The translations under genes and the position numbers were made by a program. Shown in pieces: positions 25,715 through 33,437 of a DNA stretch of 42,020 nt. Numbering within the stretch: position 1 is the stretch's first letter; each line of letters begins with the position of its first letter. The notes under the pieces are model-generated. The model did not search any database and had not been told where the DNA came from. It worked only from the letters and a program-made list of their open reading frames with translations. Source of the stretch: Deltaproteobacteria bacterium (GTDB lineage Bacteria; Desulfobacterota; Desulfovibrionia; Desulfovibrionales; Desulfovibrionaceae); assembly GCA_031275645.1 (NCBI GenBank), contig JAISOL010000029.1, forward strand, positions 1 to 42,020, in the 5' to 3' direction.

Positions 25715-26113
25715 ATGCGGATTTATATCGCCGCTTCCTGGAAACATCAGCACGCGGTGGAAATGCTTACGGAGCGGCTGGAAGAGGCCGGGCACGAAGT
25801 TTTATCCTGGCTGCGCCAGGGGCGGCCGGAGGAGGCTTTTTTGTCCCAAAGGGAACTGACCGGCTTTATCCGTTCCCCCGAAGGCAGGAGGATCTTTGAT
25901 TTTTGCGCCTCTTCCGCCACCGGGGCGGATTTGCTGATCTATCTCGGGCCTTCCGGCTGTGACGCCTGGGCCGAGGTGGGCGCGGCCTACGGCGCTAAGG
26001 TGCCGGTTTTCGGCCTGCTGGCCAAGGCTGAAGAAGTGGGCCTGATGCGGCATATGATCCGCCACTGGTTCGCTTCGGTGGACTCTCTGCTGAAGGAAGT
26101 GAGCAAATTGTAG
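25715..26113 (+). CDS. nucleoside 2-deoxyribosyltransferase-like protein
   Basis: This 132-residue protein resembles the nucleoside 2-deoxyribosyltransferase fold family: MRIYIAASWKHQHAVEML at the start (a Rossmann-like first strand), ADLLIYLGPSGCDAWAEVGAAYG in the middle (the usual catalytic-site region, 'D...G..G.W.E.G.A...G'), and KVPVFGLL. Classical members exchange bases between deoxynucleosides; many short homologues in phage and bacteria have no tested function. AAGGAGGG precedes the ATG at 25715, a very strong site. Codon use is GC-rich again, unlike the AT-rich gene end just upstream. Confidence 0.72.
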   Translation: MRIYIAASWKHQHAVEMLTERLEEAGHEVLSWLRQGRPEEAFLSQRELTGFIRSPEGRRIFDFCASSATGADLLIYLGPSGCDAWAEVGAAYGAKVPVFGLLAKAEEVGLMRHMIRHWFASVDSLLKEVSKL

Positions 26114-26129
26114 AACTACAAGTAACATC

Positions 26130-26158
26130 TTGTAATTGATAAATAAAAAAAATATATC
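26130..26158 (+). promoter_or_regulatory. possible promoter of the PaaK-like gene
   Basis: TTGTAA (26130-26135) and TATATC (26153-26158) are spaced by 17 bases in an AT-rich gap. TTGTAA overlaps the right arm of a dyad, TACAAG (26117-26122) with CTTGTA (26129-26134), which could be an operator or the terminator stem of the preceding gene. Confidence 0.4.
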
Positions 26159-26277
26159 TTGCATTATTGCGCCAAAGTGTTTACGACCGGCCTGTGTATC
26201 AAGTGTGCGGCCCGCGGGAGAGCGGGCGGGAGCGCCGGCAGGGGGCCGGATTGTTGTTCAGCAGGAGAGAGGGAAGC

Positions 26278-27543
26278 ATGACCCGTAAAGATCGTACCGA
26301 AGGCATATACAGCCGCCGGGAAGTTTTGGATGAAGGAGAACGCAGGCAGTTTTATCTGATTCAGCTCAAGGAGCTTCTGGCCTATGCCTACAGGTATTCC
26401 GAGGATGTAAAGAAGCGTTTTGACCGCGCCCAGTTTAATGTAGAAAAATTCAAGACGCTTTCCGACTTGAAGCACATACCCATTTTGAAGAAAAAGGAGC
26501 TGATTTTTCTGCAATCCATGGGGCCGCGCCTGGGAGGGCTCCTGACCAAGGACTTGGGCGAGCTCAAAAGGGTTTTCCTTTCTCCGGGGCCCATTTTTGA
26601 TCCCGAGGACAGGGGCGAAGATTACTGGGGATATACGGAGGCTTTTTATTCCGTGGGCTTCCGTCCGGGCGACGTGACCCAGATTACCCTGAGCTACCAT
26701 CTTTCCCCGGCCGCGCTCATGTTTGAGGAGCCGCTGCGCAATCTGGGCTGCGCGGTCATACCCGCCGGCCCGGGCAACGCCGTCACGCAACTGGAGATCA
26801 TGCAGAAGCTGCGCGTGTCGGGTTATGTGGGCACGCCCAGCTACCTGATGCATCTGGCCCAGAAGGCGGAAGAAAAAGGCATGAATCTGCGCAAGGATCT
26901 TTTCTTGGAAGTGGCCTTTGTCACGGGCGAGAAGTTCCTGGAAAAAACGCGTTCCCATCTGGAGAAAAAATTCGACATCCTGATCCGCCAGGGGTACGGC
27001 ACCGCGGATGTGGGCTGCATAGGCTACGAATGCTTTCATAAAAACGGCCTGCATATAGCCAACCGCGCCTATGTGGAGATCTGCCACCCGGATACAGGAA
27101 TTCCTCTCAAAGACGGGGAAGTGGGCGAAATTGTGGTTACGGCCTTCAACAAGACTTATCCCCTGATCCGCCTGGCCACGGGCGATCTTTCCTACATCGA
27201 TCGTTCGGCCTGCGCCTGCGGCCGCACCAGTCCGCGTCTGGGCACCATAGTCGGGCGGGTGGACACCACGGCGCGCATCAAGGGCATGTTCGTTTATCCG
27301 CATCAGGTGGAACAGGTGCTGGCTCGCTTTGAGGAGGTAAAACGCTGGCAGATCGAGGTCACCAATTCCGGCGGCATTGATGAAATGATCCTGTCCATTG
27401 AGGTTAACAGCTTTGATCGCGAGGACGAACTGCTCCACTCCTTCCGCGAGCGCATCAAGCTTCGTCCCGAACTCAGGCTTATCGCTCCCGGAACTTTGCC
27501 CCAGCAGATCCGCCCCATCGAGGACAAGAGGGTGTGGGATTAG
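26278..27543 (+). CDS. PaaK-like acyl-CoA ligase family protein lacking the usual P-loop
   Basis: This 421-residue protein has the overall fold sequence of phenylacetate-CoA ligase-type adenylate-forming enzymes. YVGTPSYLMHLAQKAEE and RQGYGTADVG (A5-like) are present, then LATGDLSYIDRSACACGRTSPRL (shown in part: ATGDLSY) and GRVDTTARIKGMFVYPHQVE (A8-like). Where PaaK has the phosphate-binding SSGTTGxP loop, this protein has LSPGPIFDPED (residues 101-111). That replacement recurs in a subset of the family as I remember it, so the enzyme may bind nucleotide differently or not adenylate at all. GGAGAGAGGGA precedes the ATG at 26278. It converges on the DRE-TIM/Cache gene. Substrate unknown. Confidence 0.78.
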   Translation: MTRKDRTEGIYSRREVLDEGERRQFYLIQLKELLAYAYRYSEDVKKRFDRAQFNVEKFKTLSDLKHIPILKKKELIFLQSMGPRLGGLLTKDLGELKRVFLSPGPIFDPEDRGEDYWGYTEAFYSVGFRPGDVTQITLSYHLSPAALMFEEPLRNLGCAVIPAGPGNAVTQLEIMQKLRVSGYVGTPSYLMHLAQKAEEKGMNLRKDLFLEVAFVTGEKFLEKTRSHLEKKFDILIRQGYGTADVGCIGYECFHKNGLHIANRAYVEICHPDTGIPLKDGEVGEIVVTAFNKTYPLIRLATGDLSYIDRSACACGRTSPRLGTIVGRVDTTARIKGMFVYPHQVEQVLARFEEVKRWQIEVTNSGGIDEMILSIEVNSFDREDELLHSFRERIKLRPELRLIAPGTLPQQIRPIEDKRVWD

Positions 27544-27562
27544 GTTCGGGCCAGCCGGGCTT

Positions 27563-29383
27563 TCAGTCTTTTTCCGGCTCGTTCTCTTCCAGCATGTCCG
27601 CGCGTTTGAGCAGCTCTTCCAGTTGTATATCCGCGCCGACAATGCCGGCTATGCCGTCCCGCTCGTCAAGTACGGGGGCGGACACGGTAAGAATGAGTTT
27701 TTCCGTGAAATGCGACTGGTATAAATCCGTCACATGGAGCCTGCCGCTCCGCATGGGCCGGATAAACCACTGGCGCTGCGAAAAGTCATAGCCCACGGGC
27801 AGGCTGTCGTAGCGTTCCCTGTAGGCGGGGTCGGTAATGGCGGCGGCGAGGAGCCTCCCCCTGGTGTCGGTAAGGTAAAGATACTGGATAAAGGGGTAAT
27901 CTTGCACGGACTGCATCATCCAGGGATAATTTTCCTGGCCGCTCCCGTTGATTTTGCATTCCGATGCCAGACGGAGGAGCAGCTCAGCGGCCAGATCGCC
28001 GGCGGCCCGCTTGAGACGGGTGAAATCCGAGATGAAGAGCTCGGGCATGAAGCGGCGGGTAAGGGCAAGCATTTCCTTATTGGAAAAAGAGGTGGTGCGC
28101 CCTTTTTCGTAAGCGGCCAGGATGCGCTCATGGATTACGCCCACTGAAGGATGGCTCTTGCTGATTTTCCGCTCTCCCTCCAGGTTCAGTTCCCGGTTGA
28201 TCCAGTAGGCCACTCCGGCCCGCCCGGTTTTATCGGTGATTATGATGGGCACGGGTTTCCCCAGAATAAGTTCGGAATCAAAGATATTGTAGATTTCCTC
28301 GTTTTTTGCCAGGCCGTCCACATGCACTCCGGCGCTGGTGGCGTTGAAATCCTTGCCCGCAAAGGGGTAGTTGTCCGGAATGCGGTATTCCAGCTCGGAG
28401 CTGAAATAGTCGGCAATCGAGGTGATTATTTTGGTGTTGGCGGCCTCGTCATTGCCGGTGAGGGAAATATATTCCATAACCAGCCCCTCCACCGGAGTGT
28501 TGCCGGTGCGTTCCCCAAAACCCAGGAGAGTGCCGTTGATGCCGCTGCACCCGTAGAGCCAGGCGGTCACCCCGTTGACCAGCCCCTTGTGGAAGTCGTT
28601 GTGCCCATGCCATTCCAGCCATTCGCCGGGCACTCCGGCTTCGTGGACAAAGGCCCAGACCAGGCGGGGCACGGAACGGGGCAGGGTGGCTCCGGCGTAA
28701 GGCACGCCGAAGCCCATGGTGTCGCAGAGGCGGATTTTGACCGGCAGGCCGGATTCCCTGGACAGGGACATGAGTTTTTCGGCCAAAGGCAGGCAGAAGC
28801 CGTATATATCCGCCCGGGTTACATCCTCAAAGTGGCAGCGGGGCGAAATTCCCCATTCCAGAGCCTGCTCGGCGATTCTTATATAGTTGTCAAAGGCTTT
28901 TCTCCTGTCCCAGCCCAGTTTCAGGTATATATGGTAGTCCGAAACGCTGGTCAGAAGTCCTACTTCCCTGAACTCCATGTTTTTGGCCAGCCTGAGGTCG
29001 CCGGGCGTGGCCCGGAGCCAGCCGGTTATCCGGGGGAACTTGTAATTTTTGTTCCGGCAGAGTTCGATGGCCTGGCGGTCTTTTTCCGAATACATGAAAA
29101 ATTCGGAAGAATTGATTAGCCCGCTACGCCCCCCCAGTTCATGGAGCAGGTCGAAAATGGCGGCGATCTGTCTGGGCGTGTATGGCGGACGGGCCTGCTG
29201 CCCGTCGCGGAAGGTGGTGTCGGTGATAAACATCGGCTCAGCCGGATTCAGCATGACCATGGAGTCGTCGAAGGGGATGCGCGCCACCCGGCTGTAAGGG
29301 AATATATCCCTGTACAGTTGCGGTTCCTTGCGGGTTTTGAGTTTGAAACCGGATTCCTTGTTGTTTCTGTGCAGAAGAGGCAT
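27563..29383 (-). CDS. DRE-TIM acyltransferase (isopropylmalate/homocitrate synthase type) fused to a Cache/PDC sensor domain
   Basis: The 606-residue protein has an N-terminal HMGL-like TIM barrel at about residues 50-310: DTTFRDGQQ at 55-63 carries the catalytic Arg/Asp, HGHND at 259-263 the metal-binding HxH, and GERTGNTPVEG closes the barrel. A communication region follows with NATSAGVHVDGL (348-359), as in homocitrate and isopropylmalate synthases. From about 452 to 590 comes a domain that reads like a single Cache/PDC sensor: YLYLTDTRGRLL, YDFSQRQWFIRPMRSGR, LILTVSAPVLD, IVGADIQLEELL. No signal peptide or membrane segment exists, so the sensor should be cytosolic. It sits where LeuA has its leucine-sensing domain. 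AGGGAG precedes the ATG. Acyl acceptor and effector are unknown. Confidence 0.8.
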   Translation of the reverse strand: MPLLHRNNKESGFKLKTRKEPQLYRDIFPYSRVARIPFDDSMVMLNPAEPMFITDTTFRDGQQARPPYTPRQIAAIFDLLHELGGRSGLINSSEFFMYSEKDRQAIELCRNKNYKFPRITGWLRATPGDLRLAKNMEFREVGLLTSVSDYHIYLKLGWDRRKAFDNYIRIAEQALEWGISPRCHFEDVTRADIYGFCLPLAEKLMSLSRESGLPVKIRLCDTMGFGVPYAGATLPRSVPRLVWAFVHEAGVPGEWLEWHGHNDFHKGLVNGVTAWLYGCSGINGTLLGFGERTGNTPVEGLVMEYISLTGNDEAANTKIITSIADYFSSELEYRIPDNYPFAGKDFNATSAGVHVDGLAKNEEIYNIFDSELILGKPVPIIITDKTGRAGVAYWINRELNLEGERKISKSHPSVGVIHERILAAYEKGRTTSFSNKEMLALTRRFMPELFISDFTRLKRAAGDLAAELLLRLASECKINGSGQENYPWMMQSVQDYPFIQYLYLTDTRGRLLAAAITDPAYRERYDSLPVGYDFSQRQWFIRPMRSGRLHVTDLYQSHFTEKLILTVSAPVLDERDGIAGIVGADIQLEELLKRADMLEENEPEKD

Positions 29384-29410
29384 GTTTTTCTCCCTGGAAA
29401 AGCTGCGCGC

Positions 29411-30169
29411 TTATTCCCGGATGTTGTCCCGGATTTTTTTCAGAAGCGCGGCCGCTTCCGCGTAATCCGGGTTTATTTCCAGAGCCTTGCCCAAGGCTTT
29501 TTCCGCTCTGGAGCTCTGTCCGCCTTCGAAAAGAGAGCGGGCGGCCTCCAGGAAGGCTTTTTCCCGGCTGGCCCCGAAAATGCCGCGCAGGAGCTCCGGG
29601 TATAATTCCTTGAACACGGAACGCAGGAGTTCTTCCCGGTCATAAATGAGTCTGGCCAACTGGCGGTTGTTCCGGTCACCGGCCAGGTATTCGCAGAAGA
29701 GGCGGTTGGCGGCGCCTAAAAGTTCTTCGACGCCGCGGATCAATCTTTCCAGATGCCGCCTTGTGCCCGAGGCCCGCTCCAGGAGAAAGGGGCGATTCAG
29801 GGCTTTGGCCGCAGGATAATATTTCTGCAGTTGGTAGCTGGCTTCCATGATAATGGCGCATTCGTGAAAAAGAAAGCCTATGCACCAGTCCAGGGCCGCC
29901 CCGGCGGAATCGGCCGAGAGGGAGAGCAGTTCCCTGCCGGAGCCCCGTGTCCCGCCCGTGGCAAAAAGATGATGGGCTGTGTCTTTGAGGCGCCAGAGCA
30001 GTCCCTTGCTGAAATTGTCGCCCATGATTCCCTGGATGATGGAAAAGGAAAGGGAGCCGGAACAGTGAAAACGGGAGAACTGCGCCCTGAGTTCGGCCGA
30101 GACGAGGCAGTAATCGCGCAGAAGGTCGCGCTTGTAGAGGGAGTTTTTGTCCTGCGGGCCGTATCGCAT
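29411..30169 (-). CDS. protein of unknown function with C-terminal TPR-like repeat
   Basis: I do not recognise this 252-residue protein. It is predicted helical and soluble, rich in Leu/Arg/Glu. The N-terminal half contains cysteines at scattered positions (DYCLVSAEL, FHCSGSLS, DWCIGFLFHEC). The last 45 residues (ARSLFEGGQSSRAEKALGK, then ALEINPDYAEAAALLKKI) look like one TPR repeat. No signal peptide or membrane helix. It lies 16 bases downstream of the aminotransferase gene and 27 bases upstream of the DRE-TIM/Cache gene on the same strand, so the three are probably one transcript and may share a pathway. The ribosome-binding site is weak. Confidence 0.7.
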   Translation of the reverse strand: MRYGPQDKNSLYKRDLLRDYCLVSAELRAQFSRFHCSGSLSFSIIQGIMGDNFSKGLLWRLKDTAHHLFATGGTRGSGRELLSLSADSAGAALDWCIGFLFHECAIIMEASYQLQKYYPAAKALNRPFLLERASGTRRHLERLIRGVEELLGAANRLFCEYLAGDRNNRQLARLIYDREELLRSVFKELYPELLRGIFGASREKAFLEAARSLFEGGQSSRAEKALGKALEINPDYAEAAALLKKIRDNIRE

Positions 30170-30185
30170 GGGCAGGCTTCAGTCT

Positions 30186-31349
30186 TTATCTGTTTTCCAG
30201 GTATTTTTTGATTCGCTGCATCCCTTCCTGGATGTTTTCCACGGAATTGGCGTAGCTGAAACGCAGGTAGCCTTCCGCCCCGCTGCCGAAATCTATGCCG
30301 GGGGCCACGGAGACTTTGGCCTGTTCGAGCAGTTCGTAAGAGAAGAGCAGACTGTCGTCGCAAAAGGCGCGCGCGTCGGCCAGGATGTAAAAAGCCCCGG
30401 AAGGAGACGATTTTACGCCGAAGCCGGCTTCCCGCAGGGCATCCATGAGGATCAGGCGGCGGCGGCCGTATTCAGCCGCCATGCGCCGCGTATCCGGGCC
30501 GGCGTCTTTGAGGGCGGCCAGCCCGGCCCATTGGGAGACGCTGGGCGCGCAAATGCTGAAGTTTTGCAGAAGCAGGTTGAGCGGGGGCACCAGAGCTTCA
30601 GGCAGTACGAGCCAGCCCAGACGCCAGCCGGTCATGGCATAGCGCTTGGAAAACCCGTCCGCCACTATACAGTTGTCGGAAAACTCCAGAGCCGAGCTGA
30701 CCTGCCCTTCGTAGCTCAGGCCGTGATAAATTTCGTCGGAGATGAGCAAAGGGCCGGAATCCGCCGTACCCTCGGCGCAGAGCCCAGCCAGGGCGCGCAG
30801 ATTTTCGGGCGGCATAACGGTTCCCCCCGGATTGGAGGGAGAATTGACAATGACCCCGCGCGTTCCGGGAGTGAGAGCCGCCCTGACTTTTTCCGGGTCG
30901 AGCTGGAAGCCTTCCTCTTCTCTGGCTGGAACAGCGCGGGCCGCGCCCCCGGCGCAGCGCACGAAGTTTTCGTAGCAGGCGTAAGCTGGGTTGCCGATAA
31001 TTACTTCATCCCCTTCGTCCAGGATCGCCTCAAAGAGCATCAGGAGGCCGAAGGAGGAGCCGGAGGTGATCACAATGCGCTCGGGCGCCAGGCTGAGGCC
31101 GTATTCCGTCGCATAGTATTCGGCCAGCCCTTCCCGCAGTTCCCAGATTCCCAGACTGTGCGTATAGCCGGTTTTTCCGTCGCGCATGGCTTTTTGGGCG
31201 GCGTCGATTATGCAGTCCGGAGTGGTGAAATCCGGCTGTCCTATGCTCAGTTTGATGACGCGCTGCCCGGACTGTTCCATTTCCAGGGCTTTTTCCTGCA
31301 ACTTCATGGCCAGAAAAGGCTTGAGGCTTTGCGTAAGGGTCTTTGCCAT
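30186..31349 (-). CDS. class I/II aminotransferase (aspartate aminotransferase type)
   Basis: This 387-residue fold-type I PLP enzyme has the expected motifs: IKLSIGQPDFTTPD near the N-terminus, TSGSSFGLLMLFEAILDEGDEV, NSPSNPGG, ISDEIYHGLSY, the PLP lysine in GFSKRYAMTGWRLGW, and a C-terminal LRFSYANS. It likely transfers amino groups between aspartate or another amino acid and 2-oxoglutarate. The ATG at 31349 is preceded by GGAGA; an upstream in-frame ATG at 31373 lacks one. With asd upstream and an acyltransferase downstream, a role in aspartate-family or 2-oxoacid metabolism is reasonable, but specificity is not fixed by sequence. Confidence 0.88.
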   Translation of the reverse strand: MAKTLTQSLKPFLAMKLQEKALEMEQSGQRVIKLSIGQPDFTTPDCIIDAAQKAMRDGKTGYTHSLGIWELREGLAEYYATEYGLSLAPERIVITSGSSFGLLMLFEAILDEGDEVIIGNPAYACYENFVRCAGGAARAVPAREEEGFQLDPEKVRAALTPGTRGVIVNSPSNPGGTVMPPENLRALAGLCAEGTADSGPLLISDEIYHGLSYEGQVSSALEFSDNCIVADGFSKRYAMTGWRLGWLVLPEALVPPLNLLLQNFSICAPSVSQWAGLAALKDAGPDTRRMAAEYGRRRLILMDALREAGFGVKSSPSGAFYILADARAFCDDSLLFSYELLEQAKVSVAPGIDFGSGAEGYLRFSYANSVENIQEGMQRIKKYLENR

Positions 31350-31369
31350 TTTTTCTCCGGTAAAAAGTC

Positions 31370-32205
31370 TCACATCTCGACCAGTACGGCCTCCGCGGCC
31401 CGTTGCGCCCTGGCCCCGGCTTCTTCCGGGTCGGCCCCGAGCGCGAGGGCCACTCCCAGGCGCCTGCGTCCCGATATTTCCGGCTTACCGAAAAGCATGA
31501 TTTCCGTGTCCGGCTCCCGCAATGCCTTATCCAGATTGTGGAATACAGGTTTCTTGCTGTTTCCCTCGGGCAGGATCACGGCCGAAGCCGCCGGTCCGCG
31601 CAGGCGTATGGCCGGAACGGGAAGACCCAGCAGCGCCCGCACATGCAGGGCGAATTCCGAAAGATTCTGGGATATGCAGGTGACCAGGCCAGTGTCGTGC
31701 GGCCGCGGCGAAACCTCGCTGAAATAAATTTTGTCCGCTGTTCCGGGGGCGCCCCGCTTCACGAAGAGCTCAACTCCAAAAATCCCCCGTCCGCCCAGAG
31801 CGGCGGTCACTTTTTCCGCCATGTTCCGGACAGCGTCCAAGGTCGCGGCTGGCGTATGCCTTCCCGGTTCATGGTCAGGCGGGCCGCCCTGGCTGTGGGC
31901 GTGACTTGAAATCCTTCTTTTTCAAGCTCTTCCAGGGTGTCCGTCGCTATGGCCTCGATTTCCGGCACTATGAAATCCGGCTTTTCCTCTTCCGCCAGAG
32001 CGCGCAGGGCCGCGCCGTCCAGCATGGAAATGACCCGGCTTTTATGCGCCACCTGCATGGCCGGGGCGCCGGCATAACGATCCACGGCCGTAACCTCAAG
32101 CCCCAGGCGCATGGCTTCAATGGCCACTTCCCTCCCCAGCTCTCCCGCTCCGAGAAGCATGAGCCTGGTGGCGGAAGCGGTGTTCGGTGTGCCTATGCTG
32201 ACCAT
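31370..32205 (-). pseudogene. purT: purT pseudogene with deleted ATP-grasp core
   Basis: Two pieces of formate-dependent phosphoribosylglycinamide formyltransferase lie in different frames. The 5' piece (32205 down to about 31,850) matches the PurT N-terminus: [45 protein letters not shown]. Directly after that it jumps, out of frame, to the PurT C-terminal part ([52 protein letters not shown], ending at 31370). By comparison with E. coli PurT, roughly 120-140 residues are missing, which covers most of the ATP-grasp domain, so no active enzyme can be made. The start codon has no ribosome-binding site; a dispersed repeat sits 7 bases upstream. An assembly error is the main alternative. Confidence 0.85.
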
Positions 32206-32212
32206 GATGTTT

Positions 32213-32262
32213 GTTTCAATCCACAGCCGGCTCCATATGCCGGCCGGCTCCGCCCGGCGTTT
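32213..32262 (-). repeat. dispersed intergenic repeat, copy 2 (CRISPR-repeat-like end)
   Basis: This copy matches the one at 5682-5731. The reverse complement ends in GCTGTGGATTGAAAC, 7 bases before the purT start codon. It contains a perfect hairpin GCCGGC (32226-32231), loop TCCATAT, GCCGGC (32239-32244), followed by a second GC-rich arm (CCGCCCGGCG). It fills almost the whole 57-base gap between asd and purT. Confidence 0.65.
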
Positions 32263-33324
32263 TTACGCGTCCTGAAGAAAGAGGCGCGGGTTTTTCACGC
32301 GGAGCAGGTTTTTTTCGAGCAGGAGTTCAGATATCTGCACGGCGTTCAGAGCCGCGCCCTTGAGGATATTGTCCGCCACCACCCACAGGTTCAGGCCGTT
32401 GGCAATGCTTTCGTCCTCGCGGATGCGTCCCACGAAGACTTCATATTCTCCGGCGGCGTCAATAGGCATGGGGTATATCTTCAGCTCCGGGTTGTCCGCC
32501 ACCTGCACGCCGGGAGCCCGGCTCAGAATGGCCCTGGCCTCCTTGGCGCTGAGCTTCTTTCTGGTTTCTATATTCACGGATTCGGAATGTCCGTAAAAAA
32601 CCGGCACCCGCACCGTGGTGGCCGTGACTTTTATGGAAGGGTCTCCCATGATTTTTACGGTTTCCAGAGTCATTTTCATTTCTTCCCTGGTATAGCCGTT
32701 GGGCATGAAGACATCAATCTGGGGCAGACAGTTGAAGGCTATGCGGTGCGGGTAGACCTTGGCTTCGGGCTCCTGCATGTTGAACATGCGGCGCACCTGG
32801 CTTTCCAGTTCATCAACGGCTTTCTGCCCGCTGCCGGACACGGCCTGGTAGGTGGAAACCACCACCCTGGTGATGGAGGCCGCGTCATGCAAAGGTTTAA
32901 GAGCGACCACCATCTGGATGGTGGAGCAGTTGGGGTTGCCTATGATGCCGTTGTGCTCTTCCAAGGCCTGAGGGTTGACCTCCGGCACAACCAGGGGGCA
33001 GCGCTCGTCCATGCGCCAGGCGTTGGAGTTGTCCACCACCACGCAGCCGGCGGCCACCGCATGGGGGGCGAAATCCCGCGAACACTCCCCTCCGGCGGAA
33101 AACAGGGCCAGATCCACCCCGTCGAAGGAGTTTCTGGTAAGCTCCCGCACGGTCAGTTCCGTGTCCTTGAAAGGCAGTTTCGAGCCGGCGGAACGCGAAG
33201 AGGCCAAGGCTACAACTCTGGAGGCCGGAAAAGCGCGCGCCTCCAAGGTTTTAAGCATGGAGCGGCCTACCGCGCCTGTGGCTCCAGCCACGGCAACGGT
33301 CAGCTCTGCGGGGGTATTGTTCAT
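32263..33324 (-). CDS. asd: aspartate-semialdehyde dehydrogenase
   Basis: Asd reduces aspartyl phosphate to aspartate semialdehyde, the branch point to lysine/diaminopimelate, threonine and methionine. The protein has 353 residues. Motifs are the NADP-binding VAVAGATGAVGRSMLKTL, FSAGGECSRDFAP, the catalytic cysteine in GNPNCST, and STYQAVSGSGQKAVDEL. AAGGAG precedes the ATG. It has its own promoter (33387-33415) and a leader hairpin. Downstream on the same strand are the purT remnant and the aminotransferase. Confidence 0.96.
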   Translation of the reverse strand: MNNTPAELTVAVAGATGAVGRSMLKTLEARAFPASRVVALASSRSAGSKLPFKDTELTVRELTRNSFDGVDLALFSAGGECSRDFAPHAVAAGCVVVDNSNAWRMDERCPLVVPEVNPQALEEHNGIIGNPNCSTIQMVVALKPLHDAASITRVVVSTYQAVSGSGQKAVDELESQVRRMFNMQEPEAKVYPHRIAFNCLPQIDVFMPNGYTREEMKMTLETVKIMGDPSIKVTATTVRVPVFYGHSESVNIETRKKLSAKEARAILSRAPGVQVADNPELKIYPMPIDAAGEYEVFVGRIREDESIANGLNLWVVADNILKGAALNAVQISELLLEKNLLRVKNPRLFLQDA

Positions 33325-33347
33325 TTCAGCTCCTTACGGCTTTTTCC

Positions 33348-33386
33348 GGCGAATTTACACGAGCCTGGGAACAAAGCTCGTTCGCC
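33348..33386 (-). promoter_or_regulatory. 5' leader hairpin of asd
   Basis: GGCGAA (33348-33353) pairs with TTCGCC (33381-33386), and CGAGC (33360-33364) with GCTCG (33376-33380), giving a bulged stem. On the minus strand it begins within a few bases of the expected transcription start, so the asd mRNA would carry a 5'-terminal hairpin. This could protect the mRNA or regulate it; it is too short for a lysine riboswitch. Confidence 0.45.
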
Positions 33387-33415
33387 ACAATAAGCCAAGT
33401 CCGGAAACTTGACAA
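33387..33415 (-). promoter_or_regulatory. sigma-70 promoter of asd
   Basis: Read on the minus strand, TTGTCA (33415-33410) and TATTGT (33392-33387) are separated by exactly 17 bases. The predicted start lies near 33,380, about 55 bases before the asd ATG. This separates asd from the upstream ccm operon. Confidence 0.6.
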
Positions 33416-33437
33416 ATAGTTAAATTTTGCGCGAACC

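Noticed and set aside
5682-32262. A CRISPR array
   Set aside because: Only two single, widely separated repeat-like units exist. No spacers or cas genes are present, so they are listed as dispersed repeats only.
33348-33386. Lysine riboswitch before asd
   Set aside because: The leader is about 55 bases with one bulged stem; a lysine riboswitch needs a far longer five-helix structure.
30147-33393. Long plus-strand frames opposite aminotransferase, purT and asd
   Set aside because: Their translations are low-complexity Gly/Gln/His-rich shadows without motifs, while the minus strand has full enzyme signatures.
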